From: Encephalitozoon hellem ATCC 50504
Lineage: Eukaryota > Microsporidia > Unikaryonidae
DNA length: 64,000 nucleotides
Assembly: GCF_000277815.2 (NCBI RefSeq)
Contig: NW_004057897.1
Location: 1 to 64,000, forward strand
Direction: 5' to 3'
Shown: one piece after another, positions 1 to 10,300 of the stretch
Position numbering within the stretch: position 1 is the first letter of the stretch
How the letters are laid out: the number at the start of each line of letters is the position of its first letter
Notes under the pieces: model-generated
Seen by the model: only the letters and a program-made list of their open reading frames with translations
What the model was told of the DNA's origin: nothing
The model's database searches: none
Made by a program: the position numbers and the translations under genes

Positions 1-689
1 TGACCATATTATCAATAATATTAAAAATTTATCGAATGATACTTTATTGTCAGAGATACGGTGAATGCATAACATTGCGATTTCTTTCATTACTTCGTTT
101 CTTCTTTTCTGAGGATTCGGACATTTTATTGCTATAAAAAGTAACTGAAGTAGACAAAATTATTATAAGCACAAGTAACAGGTATAGGACAATGGCTTAA
201 ATGTTTTTTCTTTCAATTCTTGTAGTAGGAACACTGGTAATTTTTTGAGCCTTTAGCTTGTATCTAAAAGTTTCCACAAGATCATTCAGTTCCTCTAATT
301 GTTGGATAAAACACATTTCTAAATCCCCTAGTTTTTGGTTAAGAGATCGATATTTCTTTAAGTTGTTCCTTTGGGCTACAATTAAGTGAATATATTACTA
401 CGCTACCTCCTCCAGACATACTCTCCCATTTTTTAGTATTTTCATCGATTACATTGATCAGCAGTCCAAGAAGTCTAGTTGTCAACATTTCTAGATTATT
501 CTTATCGTCTTTATTAACATTTTCATCATCAAAAATTATACGTGCTACCTTGAATTCCTTCACTTTATGAGATGGATTGTTTGATCTAGATTTTGTATGA
601 AATTTCCATATATATAGAATTATATAACTCGTACAACATCCTGCAAAGAAAAAATTAATATGCGAGAAAAACGAAGTGTTCTATATACT
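1..689 (-). pseudogene. decayed membrane/coiled-coil protein gene, runs off left edge
   Basis: Minus-strand coding potential continues through this stretch but changes frame and is interrupted. Near 600-680 an ATG-less frame encodes a hydrophobic segment followed by basic residues. It runs into an acidic/coiled-coil-like stretch (frame closed at 339-341). The coiled-coil sense then continues in another frame from about 375 to 200 (residues such as QKLGDLEMCFIQQLEELND). An in-frame TAA at 197-199 separates this from a strongly hydrophobic segment (LYLLLVLIIIL), then a lysine-rich stretch. A further frame change near 90-110 leads into a frame open to base 1. The simplest reading is one degenerate gene with at least two frameshifts and a stop. 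Position next to other orphan genes suggests subtelomeric decay. Family not recognised. Confidence 0.45.
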
Positions 690-695
690 GAGAAT

Positions 696-1481
696 TCAAT
701 TAGACCCCTCATCCTGCGAGAGCCTTATTTTGTTTCCAAAAATCTCCTTTAGTTCTTTCCAGCCAACGTTATCTTCTGTACTTTCTTCCCTTAGCCGATT
801 ATTCTCCCGCATGTCTAGCAAAAGCAATGTCTTGCTGTCAGCAAGCATTTTAACCAACTTTCTCGGGATTTTTCTTAATCTCTTGTTTCTAGTGAAGATG
901 ATTTCTTCTATGTTTTCTAGATAACCGAGTATTGGAGGAAATGTGCTGAACAGATTTCCTCCAAGATTGAGTCTCTTTAGATTTTCAATTGCACCCATTC
1001 CAAATGGCAATGTGTCGAGTTTATTGTTCGCCAGATCCAGGTCAACTAGGCTGGTCATGTCATCTATTTTTTCAGGTATTGCCTGCAGCTGATTATCTCT
1101 GATGCTTAGACTTTCCAGATGTTTCAGTTCCGTTATCTCCTTTGGAAGGAAGATAAGGCTATTACCATTGAGATTTAAGCTTACTAGCAGTGGCATTCCG
1201 GCTATTGAATTAGATAGATATTTCAATCCGTTGTTGCTAACATCAAGTACCTTCATGAATGAGAGGCTTTCGAAGTATGGCGGCAGCCTGTCTATCTTAT
1301 TTCCGCTGATGTTGAGTTTTGTGATTCTTTCTCCTTTCGTCATTCTATCGAATATCTCGTTAAGAACCTGTTTTCCATCTCTACCTGAATAGTTCAAGTA
1401 AACACATTTCCCATTTTGCGCCAAGATGAACATAAAATCTATTGTACAAACGATGCTGAACACTCTCATGCCAAATCTCAT
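696..1481 (-). CDS. secreted leucine-rich-repeat protein
   Basis: 261 aa starting at an ATG preceded by a CCC run. Residues 1-22 form a signal-peptide-like hydrophobic stretch (RVFSIVCTIDFMFILA). From about residue 55 to 210 there are six or more LRRs of the 22-23 residue type with the LxxLxLxxNxLxxLP pattern (for example LDVSNNGLKYL, LNLNGNSLIFLP, LDLANNKLDTLP). The C-terminus is charged. LRR proteins usually bind other proteins; a secreted LRR in an intracellular parasite could sit at the surface or enter the host, but that is inference. It differs from the two LRR proteins at 24-26.7 kb in having the signal peptide and lacking their C-terminal cysteine pairs. Confidence 0.8.
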   Translation of the reverse strand: MRFGMRVFSIVCTIDFMFILAQNGKCVYLNYSGRDGKQVLNEIFDRMTKGERITKLNISGNKIDRLPPYFESLSFMKVLDVSNNGLKYLSNSIAGMPLLVSLNLNGNSLIFLPKEITELKHLESLSIRDNQLQAIPEKIDDMTSLVDLDLANNKLDTLPFGMGAIENLKRLNLGGNLFSTFPPILGYLENIEEIIFTRNKRLRKIPRKLVKMLADSKTLLLLDMRENNRLREESTEDNVGWKELKEIFGNKIRLSQDEGSN

Positions 1482-1607
1482 TTTTAGTGGGGGACTTTAA
1501 TCTTATCTTGAACAACGAAGCAATACCACATTTTACCATGAGTTTTAATTATTATTAACTACCTTTTAATAACTTTCTCAAGGTAGGGTGGCCGTCAATA
1601 TCCTTTC

Positions 1608-2294
1608 TTAAAAGTGCGACCTATCTGTCCAGTAAAAAGCTAGTGAAAACAGAATTAGCTGGACAAGCTCAAAATACCCAAGGCGGCCTCCCTTTGACAT
1701 ATTCCATTCATTTTCTTTTCTAGGCAGCACCATTTCTTCAGCTAACGATGTCAATGCCAATATGGCTCCACTTAGAACGAAACTCCATAACACTACAAGC
1801 ATGTCATTAGTTTTTGCATTGACAGCAAATGCACAGGTTATTAAAACGATAGCTGCCACAGAAACGAAATTTCCGATGACACCGCTCTTGTAAACAGGAC
1901 GAGGAAGAAGCCCTAAGCACTTAAATCGAATGTAGTTGATTGAAGAAAATGTTGCAAACATCTTCAAAATGTCCATGTTATCATTACTAAGACCGTAGAC
2001 GATTGTTTCTGCAATGCATGTAAATAGCCCTGTTATACATATTACAATGAACGCAAGATACAAAATGGCTTCCTTAGGATCATTCCTAGAAACGTTTACA
2101 CGCCAGTTTCTTACTATCCAATAGGAAAGCATAAACATAGTAAACAATGAGCTGGAAACTGCCGATACTAATCTGAGTACCCGATTCTCTCCAGAGCTCG
2201 ACAAGTAAATCGCTGTGGGTATCAGTATGGATGCTAATCCAAGAGAATTTGCAAGTAAACCCATTTTGTTTTTTCCGACATTCATGATACCCAT
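1608..2294 (-). CDS. orphan multi-pass membrane protein
   Basis: 228 aa beginning MGIMNVGKNK, with about seven hydrophobic segments spread along the whole length (for example ILIPTAIYL, LYLAFIVICITGLFTCI, VAAIVLITCAFAV, LVQLILFSLAFYW). There is no recognisable enzymatic or transporter motif. Size, topology and location beside other orphan genes near a possible chromosome end resemble the lineage-specific membrane families (DUF2463-like and similar) that populate Encephalitozoon subtelomeres, but I cannot assign the family from sequence alone. Confidence 0.7.
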   Translation of the reverse strand: MGIMNVGKNKMGLLANSLGLASILIPTAIYLSSSGENRVLRLVSAVSSSLFTMFMLSYWIVRNWRVNVSRNDPKEAILYLAFIVICITGLFTCIAETIVYGLSNDNMDILKMFATFSSINYIRFKCLGLLPRPVYKSGVIGNFVSVAAIVLITCAFAVNAKTNDMLVVLWSFVLSGAILALTSLAEEMVLPRKENEWNMSKGGRLGYFELVQLILFSLAFYWTDRSHF

Positions 2295-2520
2295 TCGTTT
2301 TCCAAATAAATTTATTGTTGCGTGTTATACAAATTAGGAAATAGAAAATTCTAAATTCCGTTCAAAGAGTTAACTTAGGAATATGGCTACCAATTAAGTA
2401 CTTAAGTAATATTATTCTCCTTATTGGGAAATTGTGAGTAAAGCTAAGTACAAGTATCTTATCAATTATCCTTACGAAAATTACATAAGTCCTGCGCACC
2501 CCCTCCCAAAAAAAGAATCT

Positions 2521-3273
2521 ATGGCGAGTGGAGATAATTATTTACCAAGCGGAGATGTTCTTGATGCAATCATTCTCATTGGAGCAGTTTTAGCTGAGAC
2601 CCAATTCAACAAGATGGAGTCCACCGGGATGGCATTCCATCTTTTCAGCTTGCTTTCTGTTATTTTCTTCATATCTCGTGTATTAATTCTTGTAGTTGAA
2701 GCAAACTCTTCAGAAAAGTATGATGCGTTTAGCGCCATAGCATTTGGGTCATCAGCAGTCTTTTCTATTGTTGCAATTATACAAGCAATTCGTTCAACTA
2801 TCAACATGAAGTCTACTGGGGGAGCCCTCTTTTATTCCAAGGAAGGTGAGAGATTGGTATTAGGGGGATATGCTGCTACCATTGCTGTGGTTTTTCTCAT
2901 ACTCCAGATGCTAAATATGGCAAAAGACAAAGATAACATTAAGCGACGTTATTGCATCAACGGGTGCTTGATAACAGTAGTAACCACAGCTTACGTCTAC
3001 TTACAAGAGGAGACTTCTCAAGAGGATCTGGTGTCAGTGGTTATATACCTTTCTTTGTTCGTTGCTGCCATCCTGTTGGTTAGCAATGTTTTTGGAAAGC
3101 AGAGTCCTGATCTAAGGAACAAAGCTGGCTTATGTTACTTCCTCATCCTCTACTCTGGATGCCTTATTACAACTGTCTTTGGTATAAATGTAATGGGCGA
3201 CAAAGCTAAACTTATTGAAAAACTTGCAAACATGTTTGTTGTTGTTGAAAAGGTTATAGGTTTGGCTAAATAG
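2521..3273 (+). CDS. orphan multi-pass membrane protein
   Basis: 250 aa from the ATG at 2521 (MASGDNYLPS). The frame is open to 2434 but upstream offers only a GTG, and CCC runs lie 10-20 bp before the ATG, so I use this start. It has about seven hydrophobic segments (DAIILIGAVLA, LFSLLSVIFFISRVLILVV, TIAVVFLILQML, VVIYLSLFVAAILLV, CYFLILYSGCLITTVFG). It is transcribed divergently from the membrane protein at 1608-2294. The two have a similar size and topology, but I see no clear sequence identity. Function unknown; probably lineage-specific. Confidence 0.7.
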   Translation: MASGDNYLPSGDVLDAIILIGAVLAETQFNKMESTGMAFHLFSLLSVIFFISRVLILVVEANSSEKYDAFSAIAFGSSAVFSIVAIIQAIRSTINMKSTGGALFYSKEGERLVLGGYAATIAVVFLILQMLNMAKDKDNIKRRYCINGCLITVVTTAYVYLQEETSQEDLVSVVIYLSLFVAAILLVSNVFGKQSPDLRNKAGLCYFLILYSGCLITTVFGINVMGDKAKLIEKLANMFVVVEKVIGLAK

Positions 3274-3358
3274 GGCGATTAAAAAAACCTATCGAAACTT
3301 TTTTATATTGTTGTTAAATCCTCCAATTGATCCCAAGTGCAAGAAAGAAGCATCTTCA

Positions 3359-4669
3359 TTAACCTCCGGACTTGAGTGAAAAAAACTTACTATTAATTTG
3401 CTTGCAACTTTTCATAATACCTCTATCTAAGGCTATGTATGGAAGATAGAACACAACTGTAAGATATGCGATATTCAATCCATGCCCCAAATAGTTAGGC
3501 ATTGCTGAAGGATTAACGAGTAACTTATTTATCCCTACAAGCAGGTTGGACCAGATCAGAATAAAAAGTAAATACTTGCTTATGAAGCGATGCATTTTGA
3601 GATCTCTAATATTGAAAGCCATATTGAACATTCCAAACACGATTCCTTGCGTAGTATGGAGAAGCATTATTACCATGCAGAAGTAAAGGTTGTGTATCCT
3701 ACGACAAGATGTCGAGTATGTACTGGCTCCCAACAATATGGAGACAAAAAAGAGATTATACAGCACAATAATGCCCATATTTTTCTTTTTGAACACGACT
3801 TTTGATATTTCACTGGCCATAAGAAACATTCCCATCTGTGGCAAAATAAATGCGATTCCCTCAATGTTTGCAGTTATTATATTTGATCTTTTGGTAGTAT
3901 ATATTAGTTTTTCCAGCCCAAAGAACTTCAGAAAGACTTCGTGTAGTAGACACATCCCAAATCCTATTGAGAAGTCTGCCCATGTGTTTATAAACAATGA
4001 AGCCAGGTTCAGGACACCGAGTATCAGAAAAAAGTTCAAATGGATGCCGAACTCGGCATCGTTGACATCTAACTTAAGTAGCACTTTGGACAGGTACCTT
4101 AGAATCCCAAAGAAGAATGATGATAATACATTCTCCACCTTTCTTTGTGGGGTTGCCTTTGAAGAGAAGAACCCCGCATTGTATACGAAGGAACCTACGC
4201 CTATGTCCATCAGCTTAAGCCCGTAACTCATACTTTTTCCTAATTTTCCTCCTTTGTAGAAAGAGAAGTCCGATGCAAATATGGTAATAGCAACACAGCT
4301 CATTATGAGAACTCGAACCCTATCTATTGCAACGGATGCATATATCCCATTATTTTGAGGTGTTGATGTAGGATGCTTCATGGACAAGGAAGAATTGTCG
4401 ATTGCAGATCTCGGCCATACCGCTGTAGACTTCCCTCTTATCCATCTTCGGATTATTGTAGACAGGAAGCTCACAACAAATAAGGCGAAGAATGAAGCAT
4501 AAATCAAACACAAGTGATTAGGGAATACAATTGTAAGGTACAACGGAACTATAGAAAACAGAAACTCAAGAAAAGCGTACCTTGGGACTACTAAGTGATA
4601 TATCAACACAGACAGCTGTGCTATGCTTGTAGTAGCAAACAATTCAACTTCACTAAGGGCTCCCTTCAT
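3359..4669 (-). CDS. GWT1: GPI-anchor inositol acyltransferase GWT1/PIG-W
   Basis: 436 aa with about 11-12 hydrophobic segments. The diagnostic PIG-W signature lies around residues 130-175: an acidic residue before FSFYKGGKLGKSMSYG, then GLKLMDIGVGSFVYNAG, matching the family pattern (DF-x-R-x-K-x-E-x-G-xSLMDLGVGSFVFSxG). Gwt1 acylates the inositol of glucosaminyl-phosphatidylinositol in the ER, an early step in making GPI anchors, which this lineage needs for wall and surface proteins. Its first 17 bp overlap the 3' end of the eIF5B gene on the same strand. The C-terminus is short and basic. Confidence 0.85.
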   Translation of the reverse strand: MKGALSEVELFATTSIAQLSVLIYHLVVPRYAFLEFLFSIVPLYLTIVFPNHLCLIYASFFALFVVSFLSTIIRRWIRGKSTAVWPRSAIDNSSLSMKHPTSTPQNNGIYASVAIDRVRVLIMSCVAITIFASDFSFYKGGKLGKSMSYGLKLMDIGVGSFVYNAGFFSSKATPQRKVENVLSSFFFGILRYLSKVLLKLDVNDAEFGIHLNFFLILGVLNLASLFINTWADFSIGFGMCLLHEVFLKFFGLEKLIYTTKRSNIITANIEGIAFILPQMGMFLMASEISKVVFKKKNMGIIVLYNLFFVSILLGASTYSTSCRRIHNLYFCMVIMLLHTTQGIVFGMFNMAFNIRDLKMHRFISKYLLFILIWSNLLVGINKLLVNPSAMPNYLGHGLNIAYLTVVFYLPYIALDRGIMKSCKQINSKFFSLKSGG

Positions 4670-6701
4670 AATGAGGGGCTACCTTATACGAATAAATTGT
4701 AATTGGGATGAAGAAGGGATGTCTCAAATAGGGGTAGAAAATACCAAATTTATTCTCTAGCCTATCTAGTAAGGCCTTAAGGTCCTCAGTAAGCTCATCA
4801 GAAAAGTATTTTTTCAGGATGTTGATTGACTCTCTTGTAATCATTGAATATAGAATGTCTTCTTGGTCAAAATGTCTTCCAAACATACGAGGAGGGAGAT
4901 TGGGCTTTGCCTCGATCTTGATGGCCACTTTCTGATCTTTTGTTGCTTCTTTGACCGTCTCTTTATTGTTTTCAATAGAGGTTACTATCCCAAGCCTGAC
5001 AACTTCATCCTCCTTGAAAACACACAACGGTGTTCCTACTTTTAGAATTCCATCCCTTATATGGACGCCTATCACAAGTGGGCTTCTGGAGTTGAAAATA
5101 CACTTTGGGACAATCGACATTTTCACGGGAAACACTGCCTGTTCCATATGCATCTTTTTGTTCTTTTCTCTTTCCTCAGATATAAACTTTACGTACGAGT
5201 CGAGAAGATGATATATTATCTTTGCCTCAAACACCCTCACTCCCATTGAGGAAGCCATGTCCTTTATTTCCCTGTCCAACACTACGTCAAAGCAGAGGAT
5301 CACAGCATATTCTTTGTGTTTCTTTGTCATTGAAGATACGATGATCATATCCTTTTTTTTTACCGTTCCTATGCTTACTCCGGAAATTGGGACATTGGAG
5401 GTCTTCAGGAACGAAACCAGGGCCTCTAACGACCCGAGTGTACTTGATACGACATGCACACCTTCCTGATGAAGCTCCATGGACGAAAAGACAGACTCGA
5501 GGTCCGCTTCAAGTGCATTTTTTACTTCTTCCTCACTGCTCTTTACTATAAGCACTCGACTTCCTGCTATTGCCTTTTCAAGCCCTCCAGCCGCAATCTT
5601 GATCCCCAAGCTGGCTCTTGCCTCTTTCACAATTACATACTGATTTTTCACTCTCAGTTCCTTCAAAGGCTGAGGCATAAGCAAAGCTTTGATGGTTGTA
5701 ATTATGGGCCCATTGAAGCCGCACACACCAATCTTGTCTCCCTCTCGTAGTATTCCGTTGCTCAAGATGGCATCCAGAGTTACTCCAAACCCCTCAACGT
5801 TTTTAACTTCTAGAACAGTACACTCAACCTCCTCTTTGATTTTCATTTTTGAGCCCATGTATTTCTCTGAAAGCTCCAGTATCAGAGATACTAGGTCGGG
5901 GATTCCCTCTCCAGAGACTGCAGAGGTGGGAACTAAAGAAACAAATCTCTTTTGGTCTGCGTTTTCATAAAATAGCTTTGCATTCAGCCCTATTTCTGCA
6001 AACGCCACAATGGTGTTGTTCACTCTTCTTTTGAAATCGTCGATAGTTGCTCTTGATTGTTTCTTAATGGTGGATTTAACATTCCCAAATGAGGTAGACT
6101 TCCACCCGTAGAGTCTATCTATTTTGTTAAGAGCAACCACAAATGGCGTCCTGCGTCTCTTGAGGAGCTCTATGCTCTCCAAAGTCTGGGCCTCAAGCCC
6201 ATGAACTATGTCAACAACTAGGATTGCAAGATTACAAAGTGAGGACCCTCGTGTTCTTAGATTGGCAAAAGACTCATGCCCAGGCGTGTCAATAATCAGA
6301 ATGCCCGGAAGCTTCGAGTCCCTTTTCCCACATTTCTTGAAGAGTTCAGACACCGGAAAGAATGTGGCACCGATCTGCTGTGTTATCCCCCCTGCCTCCT
6401 CTCCTTGAACGTTAGATTCTCTTAACTTGTCGAGAAGCTTGGTTTTCCCCGTATCGACGTGCCCCAAGATACAACATATTGGACTTTTAAATTCAGGACA
6501 AGGCTCTCCAGCCAACTTTTCCTCCTCCGCTTTCTCACTGCATCTCAAATTCTTCTTTCCTCCATCTATTTTAACCTTATCTACAGAATTCTCTATTTCC
6601 TCTAGGTCCTTTTTCTGCCTATGCTCTTCTTTGTTCTCCTTATCTACCGACCCAAGCAGTGTGTTTAGATAATCTCCGTCTCTTCTGTTCTTCTTACCCA
6701 T
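4653..6701 (-). CDS. FUN12: translation initiation factor eIF5B (IF2-type GTPase)
   Basis: 682 aa. A charged N-terminal tail of about 70 residues is followed by a GTPase domain: G1 GHVDTGKTKLLDKL, switch I with GGITQQIGATFFP, G3 DTPGHESFANLR, G4 NKIDRLYGW. Domains II-IV typical of IF2/eIF5B follow. The factor joins 60S subunits to 48S initiation complexes. Yeast eIF5B is about 1000 aa, mostly because of its long N-terminal extension, which is nearly absent here. The stop codon lies inside the start of GWT1, a 17-bp same-strand overlap that shows how compact the locus is. Confidence 0.95.
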   Translation of the reverse strand: MGKKNRRDGDYLNTLLGSVDKENKEEHRQKKDLEEIENSVDKVKIDGGKKNLRCSEKAEEEKLAGEPCPEFKSPICCILGHVDTGKTKLLDKLRESNVQGEEAGGITQQIGATFFPVSELFKKCGKRDSKLPGILIIDTPGHESFANLRTRGSSLCNLAILVVDIVHGLEAQTLESIELLKRRRTPFVVALNKIDRLYGWKSTSFGNVKSTIKKQSRATIDDFKRRVNNTIVAFAEIGLNAKLFYENADQKRFVSLVPTSAVSGEGIPDLVSLILELSEKYMGSKMKIKEEVECTVLEVKNVEGFGVTLDAILSNGILREGDKIGVCGFNGPIITTIKALLMPQPLKELRVKNQYVIVKEARASLGIKIAAGGLEKAIAGSRVLIVKSSEEEVKNALEADLESVFSSMELHQEGVHVVSSTLGSLEALVSFLKTSNVPISGVSIGTVKKKDMIIVSSMTKKHKEYAVILCFDVVLDREIKDMASSMGVRVFEAKIIYHLLDSYVKFISEEREKNKKMHMEQAVFPVKMSIVPKCIFNSRSPLVIGVHIRDGILKVGTPLCVFKEDEVVRLGIVTSIENNKETVKEATKDQKVAIKIEAKPNLPPRMFGRHFDQEDILYSMITRESINILKKYFSDELTEDLKALLDRLENKFGIFYPYLRHPFFIPITIYSYKVAPHYEGSP

Positions 6702-6853
6702 CTAGAATATTTATCTTCCTTTCTTTAAGAAATTATTTTCCTCAAAGTCACCAGATATATCGTAATCTTCTTTCAAGTAGAGTATAGGAACCAATTGGCA
6801 TTAATGGTTTCAGACCAGTGGTCTGCATAAAACCTCTTGAAGGAAAAATCCAG

Positions 6854-7270
6854 ATGAACCAAGATATGGTTATCAAGATTATGCCCTTTCTTGCCAAGAA
6901 ATCAATACTTGCACTCCATTACATAACTGGGGACCCGAAATATCCCATTTACGTCATCAACGAATATAAGTCCAGGTTGAACACAATCTCTTTAGAAAAG
7001 ATCACCGCTCTAGTCCAAAAGGCCATAGATATAGAGAGGAATGATCTGGCAATGGAATACTTGTGCCATCTGTCCCCGGGGAGAATGGCCAGGATATTGT
7101 TCAGGATAGCAGAGAATACAGAGCCAGAGAAGACGAGTCACGTGATTTCAAGCTTGAAGAGAAGCCATTCGTGCCTACTATGCAGCATGAATAACAGATG
7201 CTCGGAGGTTATAACCCGCCTGGAAGGCATTGTAAGGAACATAAAATCGTATACGTACTACTGTAAATAA
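6854..7270 (+). CDS. hypothetical helical protein
   Basis: 138 aa from the ATG at 6854. The open frame extends upstream to 6818 but only through a GTG. The protein is mainly helical, with hydrophobic heptads around residues 40-100 and a CLLCSMNNRC cysteine cluster near residue 120. No family recognised. It lies divergent from eIF5B with an AT-rich 150-bp gap between them, and convergent with TAF2. Coding-like composition and position between well-spaced neighbours support it as a real gene. Confidence 0.6.
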   Translation: MNQDMVIKIMPFLAKKSILALHYITGDPKYPIYVINEYKSRLNTISLEKITALVQKAIDIERNDLAMEYLCHLSPGRMARILFRIAENTEPEKTSHVISSLKRSHSCLLCSMNNRCSEVITRLEGIVRNIKSYTYYCK

Positions 7271-7355
7271 TAGATGCTTTAGTAAATGCCTCAAATAATG
7301 AAGTTAACCGAGAAAAAATTACAAACAGATCGGAGAGATCTACGGAATAAATCTC

Positions 7356-10300
7356 CTACTTTTCTGGATGCTTGAGCCTAACTTTGAAGGAGCTTGGAAT
7401 TCTGACCATAGTTCCGATGCGCGGGTTTGTGACATTTGTTCGAAGGTTATTTTTGGAGCCATGTTTCTTTAAGCCTTTCATATCTTCTACAGTTTTTCTA
7501 TTGGGAGCCTTTACATAAATGGCCCTTTTGGGTGAGTCGGCACTTGCATCTACATGCAAAGACTCCTCTTTATGCACCATGGATTTCCTGGACAGCTTAC
7601 TCCTTTTTGAAATGGGAATTCTAATAAGATACTCTGTCTGCAAAAGCTTCCTCTTGAGTACACCCATACTACTCAGCTTCAGACTAGTATGTCTGTCACC
7701 CATAAACTCTCTACCCAAGCGGTTGATTGTCTTACGCAGATCATCGGGTAGAGTCTCTTCATAAACTTTGGCCACAGCCTTTTGATAATCATCGCGTGTT
7801 AACTCCATGTCTTCTATGAGATATATCAGGCTCGTAATTTTCTCCTTAATGGTAATGCTTCCCTGGTTGAGCCTTAGCAGTCTAAACATCTTTTTTCTTT
7901 TTCCCTTCAAAACCTTTTTAAAACCAAACTTGGGAGACAGCCCAAGAGTTATCATAATGTCAAAAGTCATGCACTTTATGGTAAATGTTTCCTTTTCTAG
8001 CATTTCAAGGACTTCTTCAACTACCTCTTCGTCCTCGTAAAATAGTGCAAGCAAAACCTCAAGCGCTGCAACTCTGATGCTACAAAAGTTAGGATATTTC
8101 GAAAGCTGAATTAAAGCATTTTTCCTCAAACTTGCCATTCCAAACAGAGAAATACGCCCCAAGGCATAGAGACAGGACTTGCTTACCAGATTTCTGTGGG
8201 ATGGGAAAACCATGTCCAAAATCCTGAACCTTTCAATCTCGGAAATTGAGAGATGGAGGTAGTCAGGATTCTCCAATGGCTCCGTCTTTTCTCCTTTTTT
8301 ATGTTCCTCTGAAGATTTGTTGTTCTCTATTTTTATGTCTGAATTATTTGCCGAGCTGTATAATGATGGAGTGTTCTCATAGTCCTCATTTGGGCTGGGT
8401 GTGTCCGTGCTCTTTTTATTATTTATTCCAGAAATGCTACTCCCTGGCATACTGTCCTTCGCATCAACCCTCTCCACCTTGAACAGTTCGTTTATGTCAT
8501 CTCCTGCCTTCTCCTTTCCACGAGAAGAATATCCTTCGCCTTTGAACTTTGTGTATTTATCAGAATAAAACTCCGAAAAGCTCATCGAGGAAAGGGGAAA
8601 GCTCAGGCTTTCGATTACAGAAGATATGTACCACCCATCACTGTAGGAGTTGAATGAATTGTCGTTGAATTTGAGTATGTTGATGATGAATGCAGAAATG
8701 ATACTTGCAGATCCCACCTCTCTTCCTGAATAGTTTTTGAAAACAAATGGATCTGCATATGATAGGGCCTTTACAAGATGCTTCTGTATGAAGTATGGAA
8801 TAAACGAAAAGTCGTTTGGCTTGACTATCGTAGATGTTTGCACACAATACTTCTTCACAAAATACTGGATGAGTCTTTGGAACCCATAGTAGCTTCCGAC
8901 TATCGTTCTAGAAAGGATGTATAGTATATGGATCCTTATTTTGTAGAAGATATGGGTATTCTCGAGCATTCGCTCAAATATCTCGCAGACATGGGTCGAT
9001 GGCTTTATCGAGAGATTTTCCAAAGCCTCCATTTGGCCAATGATGTTCTTATCCAGAAGCTGTTCTATAAACATATAGTCAGGTTGCTCTATAACTATTT
9101 TTGCCAAATGTTCCCCCTTCGTGTCTGCCCTTATCCACAGTAAGGGCATCACCTCTTCCTCTTCCTCAGACTTCTTCTTTTTCTTCGTCTTTGGATGGTA
9201 ATAGAAATGATTCTCTCTATCCAGCATAAACACATGCTCAAATATCCCTTCCATTTCATAACTGCATATGGTCACAGGGCCAGATATCGTCTTGTTCCCA
9301 TTAGAAAATATACTTGTGGGAATCTGGCTGGCAGTGAAGTCTACTCTGTTGTTTTTCTTGTTTATCGTGAATCCGAGTCTTACCTTTACTACCCCAGGCC
9401 TAAACACATAAGTTTCGAAAAGAGATCGAAGGTCTTTTCCGGTGACATCCTTGACGAGCTTGACAAACTCGAAGCTATAGTTTTCTCTGACATCGCTCTT
9501 CTTCTTTATTGTGTAGTTCAGAATCTTTTCCATAAAGGCTCTACTAAGATTCCCTTCCAAAAGATGGAAAAAGACCTTGGATTTTGTTTTGAAAAACTTC
9601 TCCCTCATCGAAAAGAAGGTCCTTCTAGTATCGTACAATGCATACTCTGTAACATCCCTGTCAAGTATGTAGTCTTTGTCCTTCTTGAGACCATATAGAA
9701 ACTCGTTGTTTCCTAGAAAATGCCTTACGCAGTAGTCTTCAAAATACCCTTTCATTCCCTCAGAGATCCAAAAGTCTGCCCTTTCCACCACAGAAAAATA
9801 GAAGTAGAATATTTGAGAGCTTAGTATGTCACATATTATTCTCTTCAGAAGAAACATCGGCTCGATGTCGTTCAAAAATGTAAGGTTTGATAGGGCCAAA
9901 AACGCAGTACTCTCTCCATATACCTTGTCTGCATCTCCAAACACAAACGCAATCGAAAGAGCCTTGAATGGATATTCTCTTTGAAGAAAATACTCCGAAT
10001 ACCTGATCAGATTCTCTACGTCACAGCAAAATTCTCTCACACAATCCTTATATCCGTCGAATCCTTTTGGAATGCACACAGCCTTTCTATCATCTCCAGT
10101 GGATACTTCGTAGCTATCAAACGTCCCTATGCAGAAATTTATTGCCCCGCTATAGGCCATGTCCACTACATAAGAATACAATATCACATCTTCTTCTTCT
10201 TTTATGCTTTTGAGAATCCCAGGCGATATGATTTTCGTTTCATCATTGCTAGGAAGAATATAAACCAGCTCCCATTTGCTCTTATAGGGCACGGAAAACG

